Assembly: GCA_000433755.1 (NCBI GenBank)
Contig: FR891254.1
Span: forward strand, 1-10,684
Source of the DNA: Clostridium sp. CAG:465
GTDB taxonomy: Bacteria > Bacillota > Clostridia > TANB77 > CAG-465
Direction: 5' to 3'
DNA: 10,684 bases
This document shows, one piece after another, positions 1 to 6,409 of the stretch. The position numbers and the translations under genes were made by a program. Under the pieces are notes generated by a model. That model searched no databases. It saw only the letters and a program-made list of their open reading frames with translations, and was not told where the DNA came from. How positions within the stretch are numbered: position 1 is the stretch's first letter; the number at the start of each line of letters is the position of its first letter.

Positions 1-6
1 TTTCAT
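1..6 (-). CDS. Start of a gene cut by the window edge (first two codons, Met-Lys)
   Basis: Only the start of this minus-strand gene lies in the window: an ATG at 6-4 followed by AAA (Lys). It is called because its expression signals are unusually clear. AGGAGG (complement of 15-20) sits 8 nt upstream of the ATG, and a consensus promoter lies at 71-99. Nothing can be said about the product. It is downstream of, and in the same orientation as, the sortase gene. No convincing terminator separates the two, so some read-through from the sortase gene is possible, although it has its own promoter. Confidence 0.6.
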
Positions 7-14
7 CTTCTTTT

Positions 15-20
15 CCTCCT
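15..20 (-). promoter_or_regulatory. Ribosome binding site of the edge-truncated gene
   Basis: The minus strand reads AGGAGG, 8 nt before the ATG at 6-4. This is a full match to the anti-Shine-Dalgarno sequence at ideal spacing, and it is the main reason for calling a gene start so close to the window edge. Confidence 0.65.
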
Positions 21-70
21 ACTTTTTTTCATATATATTAGATCATTTACCTCTTTATTACTACAATTTT

Positions 71-99
71 ATTATACTACTTTTATTACATTTTGTCAA
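71..99 (-). promoter_or_regulatory. Consensus sigma-A-type promoter for the edge-truncated gene
   Basis: On the minus strand TTGACA (complement of 94-99), a 17-bp spacer and TATAAT (complement of 71-76) are both perfect hexamers. Transcription should start near position 64, giving a leader of about 60 nt before the ATG at 6. The promoter lies in the gap after the sortase stop codon, so the downstream gene need not depend on sortase transcription. Confidence 0.75.
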
Positions 100-131
100 C
101 ATTTTTATGTAATCTATGTTCTGAAATACAT

Positions 132-722
132 TTATTGAACTAATTCACCCTTTAAAACAATTCTAGCACTTGCATTATAATTACAAGTTATAAGTGTTAT
201 TTCTCTTTTATCTGAATTATTTATAACCTCTATACTTGTTGGCGTTACAGTCTGTTTAGATGTAATTTTATAAACATATGTTGCTGTTTTTGTTGTAACT
301 TTTACCTCGTCACCTATATTTACTTTATTTAAATTTCTAAATATTTCTGTATAAATGTTATTATGAGCCGCAACACTAAAATTACCTACTTGACCTGGCA
401 TAGCAGCTCCTTTAAACATTCCTATATAATTTTTTAATGTTTGATTATCAGTTCCTTCTTTTACAATTCCTTTTATACCTTGGGATGGAATCTGTAATAC
501 AGCAATAGAATTTCCTGTTACAGTATCATCTGTTTTTTGTGTATCACCTGATGCTGCATTTTCTGTTCCACCGGCCTCACCATTAAATTCAACATTAATC
601 AAGGCTTGTATTTCTTTTTCTTGTTTTTTATCTCTAAACCAGTTTTTTACAAATATCGCACCCGCCGATACAACTATTATAAATAGTACTAAAATAATAA
701 TTTCTTTTTTCTTTATTTTCAT
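132..722 (-). CDS. Membrane-anchored sortase (class D-like)
   Basis: Predicted sortase: a surface cysteine transpeptidase that cuts sorting-signal proteins after Thr and joins them to the cell wall or to another protein. At 196 aa it is normal for a single-domain sortase. Residues 1-6 are basic, 7-26 form a transmembrane anchor, and about 44-70 is a Gly/Thr/Asp-rich linker. The catalytic barrel follows from about 72. The expected active-site residues are His120 (in SVAAHNN), Cys180 (in TLITC) and Arg187 (seven residues after the Cys). TLxTC followed by a short stretch to Arg is the family signature. AGAGG precedes the ATG at suitable spacing. No substrate with an LPXTG-like tail and no pilin gene is visible here, so this looks like a housekeeping or orphan sortase; the class assignment is tentative. 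Confidence 0.9.
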   Translation of the reverse strand: MKIKKKEIIILVLFIIVVSAGAIFVKNWFRDKKQEKEIQALINVEFNGEAGGTENAASGDTQKTDDTVTGNSIAVLQIPSQGIKGIVKEGTDNQTLKNYIGMFKGAAMPGQVGNFSVAAHNNIYTEIFRNLNKVNIGDEVKVTTKTATYVYKITSKQTVTPTSIEVINNSDKREITLITCNYNASARIVLKGELVQ

Positions 723-749
723 ATTCTCTACCTCTTTACATATGAATAT

Positions 750-778
750 ATTTTAACACATATAAATAATCAAGTCAA
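750..778 (-). promoter_or_regulatory. Promoter of the sortase gene
   Basis: The minus strand reads TTGACT (complement of 773-778), a 17-bp spacer and TAAAAT (complement of 750-755). One mismatch in each hexamer still gives a good sigma-A-type promoter. The predicted start near 743 gives a leader of about 20 nt that includes the AGAGG ribosome binding site. It is divergent from the promoter at 852-880. Confidence 0.6.
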
Positions 779-851
779 CAAAATTAAATGGTTTTTATTA
801 AGGGATTTTTTTATATCATTATTCTTTTGTTTACATATTTTTGAAATACAA

Positions 852-880
852 TTGACATTTTACATGTAAAATTATATAAT
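852..880 (+). promoter_or_regulatory. Perfect consensus promoter of the membrane-protein gene
   Basis: TTGACA (852-857), exactly 17 bp, then TATAAT (875-880). The spacer is almost filled by a perfect 16-bp palindrome (857-872). The predicted start near 887 gives a leader of about 65 nt before the ATG at 952. Such a strong promoter with a palindrome between the hexamers is the usual form of a repressor-controlled promoter. That control is inferred. Confidence 0.8.
857..872. promoter_or_regulatory. Perfect 16-bp palindrome, probable operator
   Basis: ATTTTACATGTAAAAT is its own reverse complement over all 16 bp, and pairing stops at 856/873. It lies between the -35 and -10 hexamers of the promoter at 852-880, where a bound dimeric repressor would block RNA polymerase. 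The core TACATGTA resembles the TACANNTGTA boxes of the BlaI/MecI/CopY families but lacks the two central bases, so I do not assign a regulator. No regulator gene is in the window. Confidence 0.55.
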
Positions 881-897
881 GTAGACATTATTCTACA
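880..897. repeat. Inverted repeat TGTAGA-N6-TCTACA at the transcription start
   Basis: Perfect 6-bp arms at 880-885 and 892-897 flank CATTAT. The dyad begins at the last base of the -10 hexamer and spans the predicted start point (about 887). It could be a second operator beside the 857-872 palindrome. Because transcription starts inside it, it is unlikely to act as an RNA hairpin. In sequence this AT-rich, short dyads do arise by chance. Confidence 0.35.
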
Positions 898-951
898 AAA
901 TTAATCATATTTTGAGTAAAAAAATATAATCATATTAATAGGAGAGTCAAA

Positions 952-1512
952 ATGGACATAAATATATTTAATATTATAATTTCGTTAATAACAATTCTAA
1001 TATCATATATTTTAATATCATTAGTTATAAAATTCTTGCTTAAAGTATTCAATAACTATGAATATAAAAACTATTATTTATTACTTCCAACATTTTTTTC
1101 TATGGGAAGTTTTAGCCTAGGTTTTTTAATATGGTATTACATTATAACTTATATATTTAATATTGATATTATAGAAGTAATTATTTCTTTTATTATAAAA
1201 GAACCATCTATACCTAACGTAATGATAGTATCTTCTTTTATCACATTATTTATTTGCTTAATACTTCAAAGTCTATCAATCTTAACAGTAAATATAGACT
1301 ATAAAAAATTAACTGGAAACACTAGATTTGCTTTTAAAAAATTATTTAAAATAAGGGAAATTACAAATAAAAATTTAACACTAAAAGATGATCCAGATAA
1401 AATAAGCCCTATTACTGCATTTTTTATAAGCCTACTTACATTTTTTATCATCTGTATATTTGTTTTAATTTTGTTTTTTATAGGATATTTAATAAGCAGA
1501 AAATTAGTATAA
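952..1512 (+). CDS. Multi-pass membrane protein of unknown function
   Basis: Not recognised. This 186-aa protein is very hydrophobic, with about four membrane-spanning stretches: roughly residues 5-31, 42-68, 89-113 and 154-181, plus a short hydrophobic patch at 71-82. The longest soluble part is the Lys-rich loop at 115-152, probably cytoplasmic by the positive-inside rule, although the short RK-containing C-terminus makes the topology ambiguous. No catalytic, metal-binding or transporter motif is evident. GGAGAG at 941-946 is 5 nt before the ATG and supports this start. It is a single-gene unit with a perfect promoter carrying a palindrome (852-880) and a strong terminator (1520-1561), and the only plus-strand gene in the main part of the window. 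Its composition is even more A/T-rich than its neighbours, partly because of the Ile, Leu and Phe codons. Confidence 0.8.
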   Translation: MDINIFNIIISLITILISYILISLVIKFLLKVFNNYEYKNYYLLLPTFFSMGSFSLGFLIWYYIITYIFNIDIIEVIISFIIKEPSIPNVMIVSSFITLFICLILQSLSILTVNIDYKKLTGNTRFAFKKLFKIREITNKNLTLKDDPDKISPITAFFISLLTFFIICIFVLILFFIGYLISRKLV

Positions 1513-1519
1513 AAATTTG

Positions 1520-1561
1520 AAAATCACAAGGACTTGAAACACTCTAAGTTCTTGTGATTTT
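1520..1561. terminator. Bidirectional terminator between convergent genes
   Basis: A 16-bp stem with one G-U pair: arms 1520-1535 and 1546-1561, loop 1536-1545. The plus strand continues with T residues at 1557-1562 for the membrane-protein gene. The minus strand ends in TTTTC and then AAATTTTT, for the recG transcript. It lies 7 nt past one stop codon and 12 nt past the other, so it should serve both genes. Confidence 0.85.
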
Positions 1562-1573
1562 TATATAAACTAA

Positions 1574-3640
1574 TTAAGCGCCTAAGTTTTTTAACATATC
1601 GCCAAATTTTGCATATAGTTCTTTCTTTAAAGCAGTATTTTCACTCTTTTCCAAATATTTATCTTCTTTTAATAATTCTTTAGCTGCTTTTTGTGCATTT
1701 TCTAATACCTTAATATCTTTTAGTAAATCTGCAAGTTTAAATTCAGGTAACCCTGATTGCCTTATTCCAAAAAAATCTCCTGGACCTCTTAATTCTAAAT
1801 CTTTTCTTGCTACATCAAATCCGCTATTACTTTTTTCCATTATTTTTAATCTTTCTCTTGATGTAACAGATTTATTATTTGATTTTAAAATACAATAAGA
1901 TTGAAACTGTCCTCTACCAACACGACCTCTTAACTGGTGAAGTGCTGCGAGACCAAACCTATCAGCGTTTTCAATTATCATAAGTGTTGCATTACTTACA
2001 CTTATTCCAACTTCTATTACTGTAGTTGATATCAATATATTAATTTTGTTTTCTTTAAATTTTTGCATTATTTCATCTTTTTCTTTATTCTTCATCTTCC
2101 CATGAATAAATGCAACACTATAATCTTTAAAATATTCATTTTTGTATTTTTCATAAATTTTTTCTACTGACTTTAAATTTAATTCTTCATTTTCTTCAAC
2201 AAGTGGACATACAACATATGCTTGTCTTCCCTCATCAATATTTCTTTTCATAAAATTAACAATTCTTTGTTCATAACTTTCATCTACAGCATATGTTTTT
2301 ACAGGTTTTCTACCTGGTGGCATTTCATCTATTACGGACAAATCAAGATCACCGTAAAGCATAATTGCAAGTGTTCTTGGAATAGGAGTTGCTGTCATAA
2401 CTAATGTTTCCACAGATTTCCCTTTATTAGTTAACTTTAATCTTTGTTTTACTCCAAATCTATGTTGTTCATCAGTTATAACGAGTCCTAAATTATTAAA
2501 TTCTATACCATCTTCTATTAAAGAGTGTGTCCCAATAATTATATCTATCTCTTTATTTACTAGTTTTTCACATATGATTCTTTTGTTTTTCTTCGTTGTA
2601 CTTGATGTAATAATATCTGATTTAATTCCAAGTTTTTCAAAATACTTACTGAGTTCATCAAAGTGTTGATTTGCAAGAATAGTTGTAGGAGCCATCATTG
2701 CGGCTTGATATCCATTTTTAACTGCAATATACATTGAAATTGCAGCAACCATTGTTTTTCCACTACCAACATCTCCTTGTATCAATCTATTCATAACTCT
2801 ATCGCTTAACATATCTCTTTCAATTTCATCTACCACTCTTTTTTGTGCATTTGTTAAAGAAAATGGTAATAATTTCAAAAATTTTGATATATCTACTTTT
2901 TTAAATTTATTTGTTTTTTTTACTAAATCTGAACTTTCCTTTACAGACATTAGTGCAAGTTCAAGTAAAAATAATTCATCAAATATAAGTCGATTACGAG
3001 CATCATTTACTGCATTAAACGTTTTTGGAAAATGGACATTTTCTGTAGCATAATTAATTTCACAAAGCCCATATTTTTTTCTAAAGTCATTGCTTAAAAA
3101 TTCAGGTATGATTGGCTTTTGCTTAAATACATCGTTTTCTAATTTAAACAAATAATTTTGCGTTATGCCTGCTGTTAAAGGATATATTGGATAAAGTCCT
3201 TGAATTTTATCAATATCATTTAAATTATATATTTGAGGAGACTCCATTGAAACCATTCCGTAATTTTTTACTGCTTTACCATAAAATAAATATTTATCAC
3301 CTTTATGAAGTTTGGTATTTATATACTTTTGGTTAAACCAAGTCATCTTGCACTCTCCAGTTTCATCATATACAAAAGTTGAATATATAGTAAGGTTTTT
3401 CCTTATTCTTTGTATATGGATACTATCGCTTAGTGTTCCAATAAACAAATAACTTTCTCCATCTATAAACTGTATAATATTTGAAAGTTTAGTTCTATCT
3501 TCATAATTTCTTGGATAATATTCAATTAAATCTTTTATATTGTATATTCCCATTTTATTTAAAAGTTCAGCTTTTTTAGGGCCTACACCTTTTATATACT
3601 GAATATTTTTATCAAATTCAAATTCTATATTTTGACTCAT
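1574..3640 (-). CDS. recG: ATP-dependent DNA helicase RecG
   Basis: RecG is a double-stranded DNA translocase that reverses stalled replication forks and processes branched recombination intermediates. At 688 aa it is full length for the family. The N-terminal wedge/OB-fold DNA-binding region runs to about residue 250 and includes the family opening KGVGPKKAELL at 17-27. The superfamily 2 helicase motifs follow: Walker A GDVGSGKT 289-296, motif II DEQH 390-393, TATP 416-419, and motif VI HQLRGRVGRG 568-577. The C-terminal segment has the RecG-type DLELRGPGDFFGIRQSG at 615-631. GGTGG lies 4 nt before the ATG. The gene has its own promoter and terminator and none of the neighbours often seen beside recG in Bacillota (fakA, rsmD, coaD), so it appears to be a single-gene unit. 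Confidence 0.98.
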   Translation of the reverse strand: MSQNIEFEFDKNIQYIKGVGPKKAELLNKMGIYNIKDLIEYYPRNYEDRTKLSNIIQFIDGESYLFIGTLSDSIHIQRIRKNLTIYSTFVYDETGECKMTWFNQKYINTKLHKGDKYLFYGKAVKNYGMVSMESPQIYNLNDIDKIQGLYPIYPLTAGITQNYLFKLENDVFKQKPIIPEFLSNDFRKKYGLCEINYATENVHFPKTFNAVNDARNRLIFDELFLLELALMSVKESSDLVKKTNKFKKVDISKFLKLLPFSLTNAQKRVVDEIERDMLSDRVMNRLIQGDVGSGKTMVAAISMYIAVKNGYQAAMMAPTTILANQHFDELSKYFEKLGIKSDIITSSTTKKNKRIICEKLVNKEIDIIIGTHSLIEDGIEFNNLGLVITDEQHRFGVKQRLKLTNKGKSVETLVMTATPIPRTLAIMLYGDLDLSVIDEMPPGRKPVKTYAVDESYEQRIVNFMKRNIDEGRQAYVVCPLVEENEELNLKSVEKIYEKYKNEYFKDYSVAFIHGKMKNKEKDEIMQKFKENKINILISTTVIEVGISVSNATLMIIENADRFGLAALHQLRGRVGRGQFQSYCILKSNNKSVTSRERLKIMEKSNSGFDVARKDLELRGPGDFFGIRQSGLPEFKLADLLKDIKVLENAQKAAKELLKEDKYLEKSENTALKKELYAKFGDMLKNLGA

Positions 3641-3655
3641 ATAACCACCAATAAA

Positions 3656-3684
3656 ATTATATCAAAAAACATTTGTTTATTCAA
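3656..3684 (-). promoter_or_regulatory. Probable promoter of recG
   Basis: The minus strand reads TTGAAT (complement of 3679-3684), 17 bp, then TATAAT (complement of 3656-3661). The -10 is perfect and the -35 has two mismatches. The -10 ends only 15 nt before the recG ATG, so the start would fall in or next to the GGTGG ribosome binding site (3645-3649). The transcript would be nearly leaderless, or another promoter is used. Confidence 0.5.
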
Positions 3685-3711
3685 TACTTTATTACAAGTT
3701 TAAAAAAAGAC

Positions 3712-3751
3712 ATAATAAAAGCAAGTGAAAAATTTCACTTGTTTTTATTAT
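3712..3751 (-). terminator. Terminator after the ankyrin-like gene
   Basis: A long hairpin with arms 3712-3730 and 3733-3751 (19 bp with one G-U pair, tight A-rich loop) begins 4 nt past the stop codon at 3756. The minus-strand 3' arm ends in TTTTATTAT, a moderate U-tract. It separates this transcript from recG, whose promoter lies just beyond. Confidence 0.75.
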
Positions 3752-3755
3752 AGTA

Positions 3756-4310
3756 TTACTTGTTAAGTAGATCAAAATAAAGATTAACCTTATCATCTTC
3801 CGTCAGATGATTAAACATTAATTTTATAAATTCTCTATCTACTTTAACATATCTTAAATAATCCTTAAGTCTATATACCTCAATTTTATTTAACACATAT
3901 GTATCCCCAACTTCTTCCATAATATAGTTTATAATTTGATAATTATACATTTTTAAAGCCATGGATAAAAAAGTTTCATTATTTTCGGGATAGTCTTTGT
4001 TTTCGAAGCTGAATTTATGCTTTTTGGCAAGGTCCAATATGTATCTAAACATTTCATGATTGCTTTGAATTAAAGCCTTTTGATATAGAATATTTAAATC
4101 ATTTATTTTACTATCAAATACATATTCATATTTATCAATGATTTTAAAAAAATTTCTAGAAATGGCAGCTTGCATAATATATATACTCTCATAAATTGAA
4201 AGCTTTCCACATTTTTTGAGTACCATTAAAAAATTCTCTTCATTTTTTTGCTTATTAGTACATATCTGATCAGCTATAGCTTTAATTCCTCCACGTATTG
4301 ACTTACACAT
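3756..4310 (-). CDS. Small helical protein with degenerate ankyrin-like repeats
   Basis: An 184-aa, probably cytoplasmic protein with no signal peptide or membrane segment. At least two, perhaps three, helix-turn-helix units resemble weak ankyrin repeats. The clearest is at about 111-136 (TFLSMALKMYNYQIINYIME, compare TPLHxAAxxGHxxIVxxLL), with another at about 71-95 and a weaker one at 41-64. Ankyrin repeats bind other proteins and have no enzymatic activity of their own; no partner can be inferred here. The start is the ATG at 4310-4308. A start two codons earlier (4316) would leave only 0-1 nt after the GGAGGA at 4317-4322, whereas this ATG has 6-7 nt. The gene has a perfect promoter and its own terminator. 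It is a hypothetical protein, and the repeat call rests on visual pattern only. Confidence 0.75.
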   Translation of the reverse strand: MCKSIRGGIKAIADQICTNKQKNEENFLMVLKKCGKLSIYESIYIMQAAISRNFFKIIDKYEYVFDSKINDLNILYQKALIQSNHEMFRYILDLAKKHKFSFENKDYPENNETFLSMALKMYNYQIINYIMEEVGDTYVLNKIEVYRLKDYLRYVKVDREFIKLMFNHLTEDDKVNLYFDLLNK

Positions 4311-4316
4311 TAACAT

Positions 4317-4322
4317 TCCTCC
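4317..4322 (-). promoter_or_regulatory. Ribosome binding site deciding the ankyrin-like gene start
   Basis: The minus strand reads GGAGGA, directly followed by the ATG at 4316-4314 and, six bases further, by the in-frame ATG at 4310-4308. Only the second has usable spacing, so the shorter protein (184 rather than 186 aa) is preferred. Confidence 0.65.
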
Positions 4323-4357
4323 AAATTTTCTTTAGAATTTATATTTTTTACAGTGCT

Positions 4358-4386
4358 ATTATACCAAACCGTTAAAATTATGTCAA
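4358..4386 (-). promoter_or_regulatory. Perfect consensus promoter of the ankyrin-like gene
   Basis: The minus strand reads TTGACA (complement of 4381-4386), 17 bp, then TATAAT (complement of 4358-4363). The predicted start is near 4351, with a leader of about 40 nt carrying GGAGGA. It lies after the terminator of the gat-proS operon, so the gene is independently transcribed. Confidence 0.75.
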
Positions 4387-4410
4387 GTGGAAGTCCTATT
4401 TTTATATATA

Positions 4411-4448
4411 AAAAATCTAGTCAGTAGTTATACCACTAAACTAGATTT
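4411..4448 (-). terminator. Terminator at the end of the gat-proS operon
   Basis: Nine-bp arms AAATCTAGT (4413-4421) and ACTAGATTT (4440-4448) enclose a loop with weak inner pairing. On the minus strand the stem runs into TTTTT and further A/T. It begins 9 nt past the stop codon of the DUF4358-like gene and marks the 3' end of the five-gene operon. Confidence 0.7.
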
Positions 4449-4457
4449 AATTATCTT

Positions 4458-4955
4458 TTATTTTATCAATTCAAGTATTTTTTCTGGGCTTTCAGAAACA
4501 ATCATATAAACATAGTTACCTTTTACACCAATTTCCCTATTTTTAACCAATTCATATTGATCTGGAAGATAAGTTTTCCACTGTTCTTCATATTCACTAC
4601 CATAACTTTCAAGTGCAAGTTTTACATCTTGTATGTTATCTAAATCTGTTTGAATTACAACATACATACCTGATTTAGTATGAACAATAGGTTCTCTTCC
4701 AATTATATTTTTAATTTTAGATTTATCAATTAAAAATTTGGCTGAAGCTTCATCATCCGTTATAGCATTCATTTTTAAGGATTCAAACTCATTAGTTTGC
4801 TCTATTTTTTTATCGAGCTCATCTAAAGAAATAGAAATATTTTCATCTTTATTTGATATACTATTGTTATAATTTAAAAATATCACTAAAGCAATACCTA
4901 TAATTATGACTAAAACTATAGAAATAATTATCAATATGATGTTTCTTTTTTTCAT
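4458..4955 (-). CDS. DUF4358-like membrane-anchored protein
   Basis: A 165-aa protein with a short basic N-terminus (MKKRN), one long transmembrane segment at about 6-28, and a soluble domain that is probably extracytoplasmic. There is no lipobox Cys. The domain has the pattern I associate with DUF4358, common in Clostridia: a helix ending near residue 64, the strand region FLIDKSKIKNIIG (74-86), YVVIQT at 98-103, a helix with a conserved-looking Tyr/Glu stretch to YLPDQYE (129-135), then GNYVYMIVSESPEKI (146-160). Its biochemical role is unknown. It begins 17 nt after the gatB stop, AGGTGG lies 5 nt before the ATG, and the operon terminator follows, so it is the last cistron of the gat-proS operon. 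Family recall is from memory. Confidence 0.8.
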   Translation of the reverse strand: MKKRNIILIIISIVLVIIIGIALVIFLNYNNSISNKDENISISLDELDKKIEQTNEFESLKMNAITDDEASAKFLIDKSKIKNIIGREPIVHTKSGMYVVIQTDLDNIQDVKLALESYGSEYEEQWKTYLPDQYELVKNREIGVKGNYVYMIVSESPEKILELIK

Positions 4956-4972
4956 TTATTCCACCTCATACT

Positions 4973-6409
4973 CTATTTATTTAAAATTTCAAGTAAGAAT
5001 TTATTTACAATACCTGGATTTGCTTTACCATGAGTTTCTTTCATAACTTGACCAACTAAGAAGCCTATTGCTCTATCTTTTCCTGCTTTGTAATCTTCAA
5101 CTGATTTTGGATTTGCAGCAACAATCTTTTCAACTATCTCTTTGATAGCTCCTTCATCAGACATTTGAGTCATACCGTTATCTTCAACTATTTTCTTTGC
5201 ATCTTTTCCTGTTTCATACATTTCATCAAATACTTTTTTAGCAATTTTTGAACTAATAGTTCCTTTATCTATAAGTTCAACTAAGTGTGCTAAATTTTCC
5301 GGTGTTACTTTTGAATTTTGAATTTCAATTTCATCATCATTTAACTTTTTAGTAAAATCAACCATAATCCAGTTAGAAACTGCTTTTGGATTATTACATA
5401 TCTTTGTTGCTTCTTCAAAGAAATTAGCTGTATTTTTTGAAGATGTAAGTATCTGTGCATCATATTCTGGAAGCTTGTATTCTTTTACATATCTTTCTTT
5501 TCTAATATGTGGAAGCTCTGGTAAGTTATTTTTTATATTTTCGATATACTCATCAGATAAAACAATTGGTGCAAGGTCTGGTTCTGGGAAGTATCTATAG
5601 TCATTTGCATCTTCTTTTGTACGCATAGCATAACCAATACCTTTTGCATCATCAAATCTTCTTGTTTCTTGGTAAATAACTCCACCATTTTCTAATTCTT
5701 CAATTTGTCTTTTTGTTTCAAATTCTATAGAATCTTTAATTGATTTAAATGAGTTCAAGTTCTTAGTTTCTGTTCTTGTACCAAATTCAGTGCTTCCTTT
5801 TTTTCTTACAGATAGGTTTACATCACATCTTAAAGATCCTTCTTGCATCTTACAATCACATACTTCAAGATATTCAAGTATTGATTTTAAAGTTTGCATG
5901 TACATAACAGCTTCATCTGCTGTTCTTATGTCTGGTTCTGACACTATTTCTATTAAAGGAACGGCACATCTATTCATATCAACTAAAGTTGCTCCTGTAT
6001 ATGCATCATGTATAAGTTTTCCGGCATCCTCTTCGATATGAATTCTTGTAATTCCGACTTTTTTCTTGTAACCATCAACGTTAAACTCTAAATATCCATG
6101 TTCACATAATGGTAAATCATATTGTGAAGTTTGAAATGCTTTTGGTAAATCTGGATAAAAATAATTTTTTCTATCTTGCTTAGAAAATCTTGATATTTCA
6201 CAATTTGTTGCAAGTCCTGCTTTTACAGCATATTCTACAACTTTTTTATTTAATACAGGAAGTACTCCTGGCATTCCTGTACAAATTGGACAACAATGAG
6301 TATTTGGATCAGCTCCAAACTCTGTTGAACAATTACAATATATTTTTGTATTAGTTGAAAGTTCAGCATGAACTTCAAGACCAATAACTACTTCATAATC
6401 ATCTCTCAT
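4973..6409 (-). CDS. gatB: Asp/Glu-tRNA amidotransferase subunit B
   Basis: GatB is the tRNA-binding kinase subunit of GatCAB. It activates the misacylated Glu of Glu-tRNA(Gln) (or Asp of Asp-tRNA(Asn)) with ATP and passes it to ammonia from GatA. At 478 aa it is full length. Visible landmarks are GLEVH at 10-14, Cys25-x-Cys27 with Cys40-x-x-Cys43 (a zinc site found in many GatB proteins), IHIEEDAGK at 123-131, MQEGSLRCDVNLS at 188-200 and DYRYFPEPDLAP at 270-281. A helical, YqeY-like tail ends with GQVMKETHGKANP at 453-465. The start overlaps the proS stop by one base (TAATG), and GAGG lies inside the end of proS, so translation is probably coupled. The stop is TAG. Identity is certain. Confidence 0.98.
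   Translation of the reverse strand: MRDDYEVVIGLEVHAELSTNTKIYCNCSTEFGADPNTHCCPICTGMPGVLPVLNKKVVEYAVKAGLATNCEISRFSKQDRKNYFYPDLPKAFQTSQYDLPLCEHGYLEFNVDGYKKKVGITRIHIEEDAGKLIHDAYTGATLVDMNRCAVPLIEIVSEPDIRTADEAVMYMQTLKSILEYLEVCDCKMQEGSLRCDVNLSVRKKGSTEFGTRTETKNLNSFKSIKDSIEFETKRQIEELENGGVIYQETRRFDDAKGIGYAMRTKEDANDYRYFPEPDLAPIVLSDEYIENIKNNLPELPHIRKERYVKEYKLPEYDAQILTSSKNTANFFEEATKICNNPKAVSNWIMVDFTKKLNDDEIEIQNSKVTPENLAHLVELIDKGTISSKIAKKVFDEMYETGKDAKKIVEDNGMTQMSDEGAIKEIVEKIVAANPKSVEDYKAGKDRAIGFLVGQVMKETHGKANPGIVNKFLLEILNK

Noticed and set aside
857..872. Palindrome as a BlaI/MecI/CopY operator
   Set aside because: Those boxes need TACANNTGTA. Here the halves abut as TACATGTA, so the spacing is wrong for that family and no such regulator gene is nearby.
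2222..2404. 60-codon open frame on the plus strand inside recG
   Set aside because: It lies fully inside recG on the opposite strand, has no ribosome binding site context and low-complexity Phe/Ser/Cys composition typical of an antisense shadow.
5790..6041. 83-codon open frame on the plus strand inside gatB
   Set aside because: Antisense to the conserved GatB core. Its composition follows from the gatB codons, so it is a shadow.
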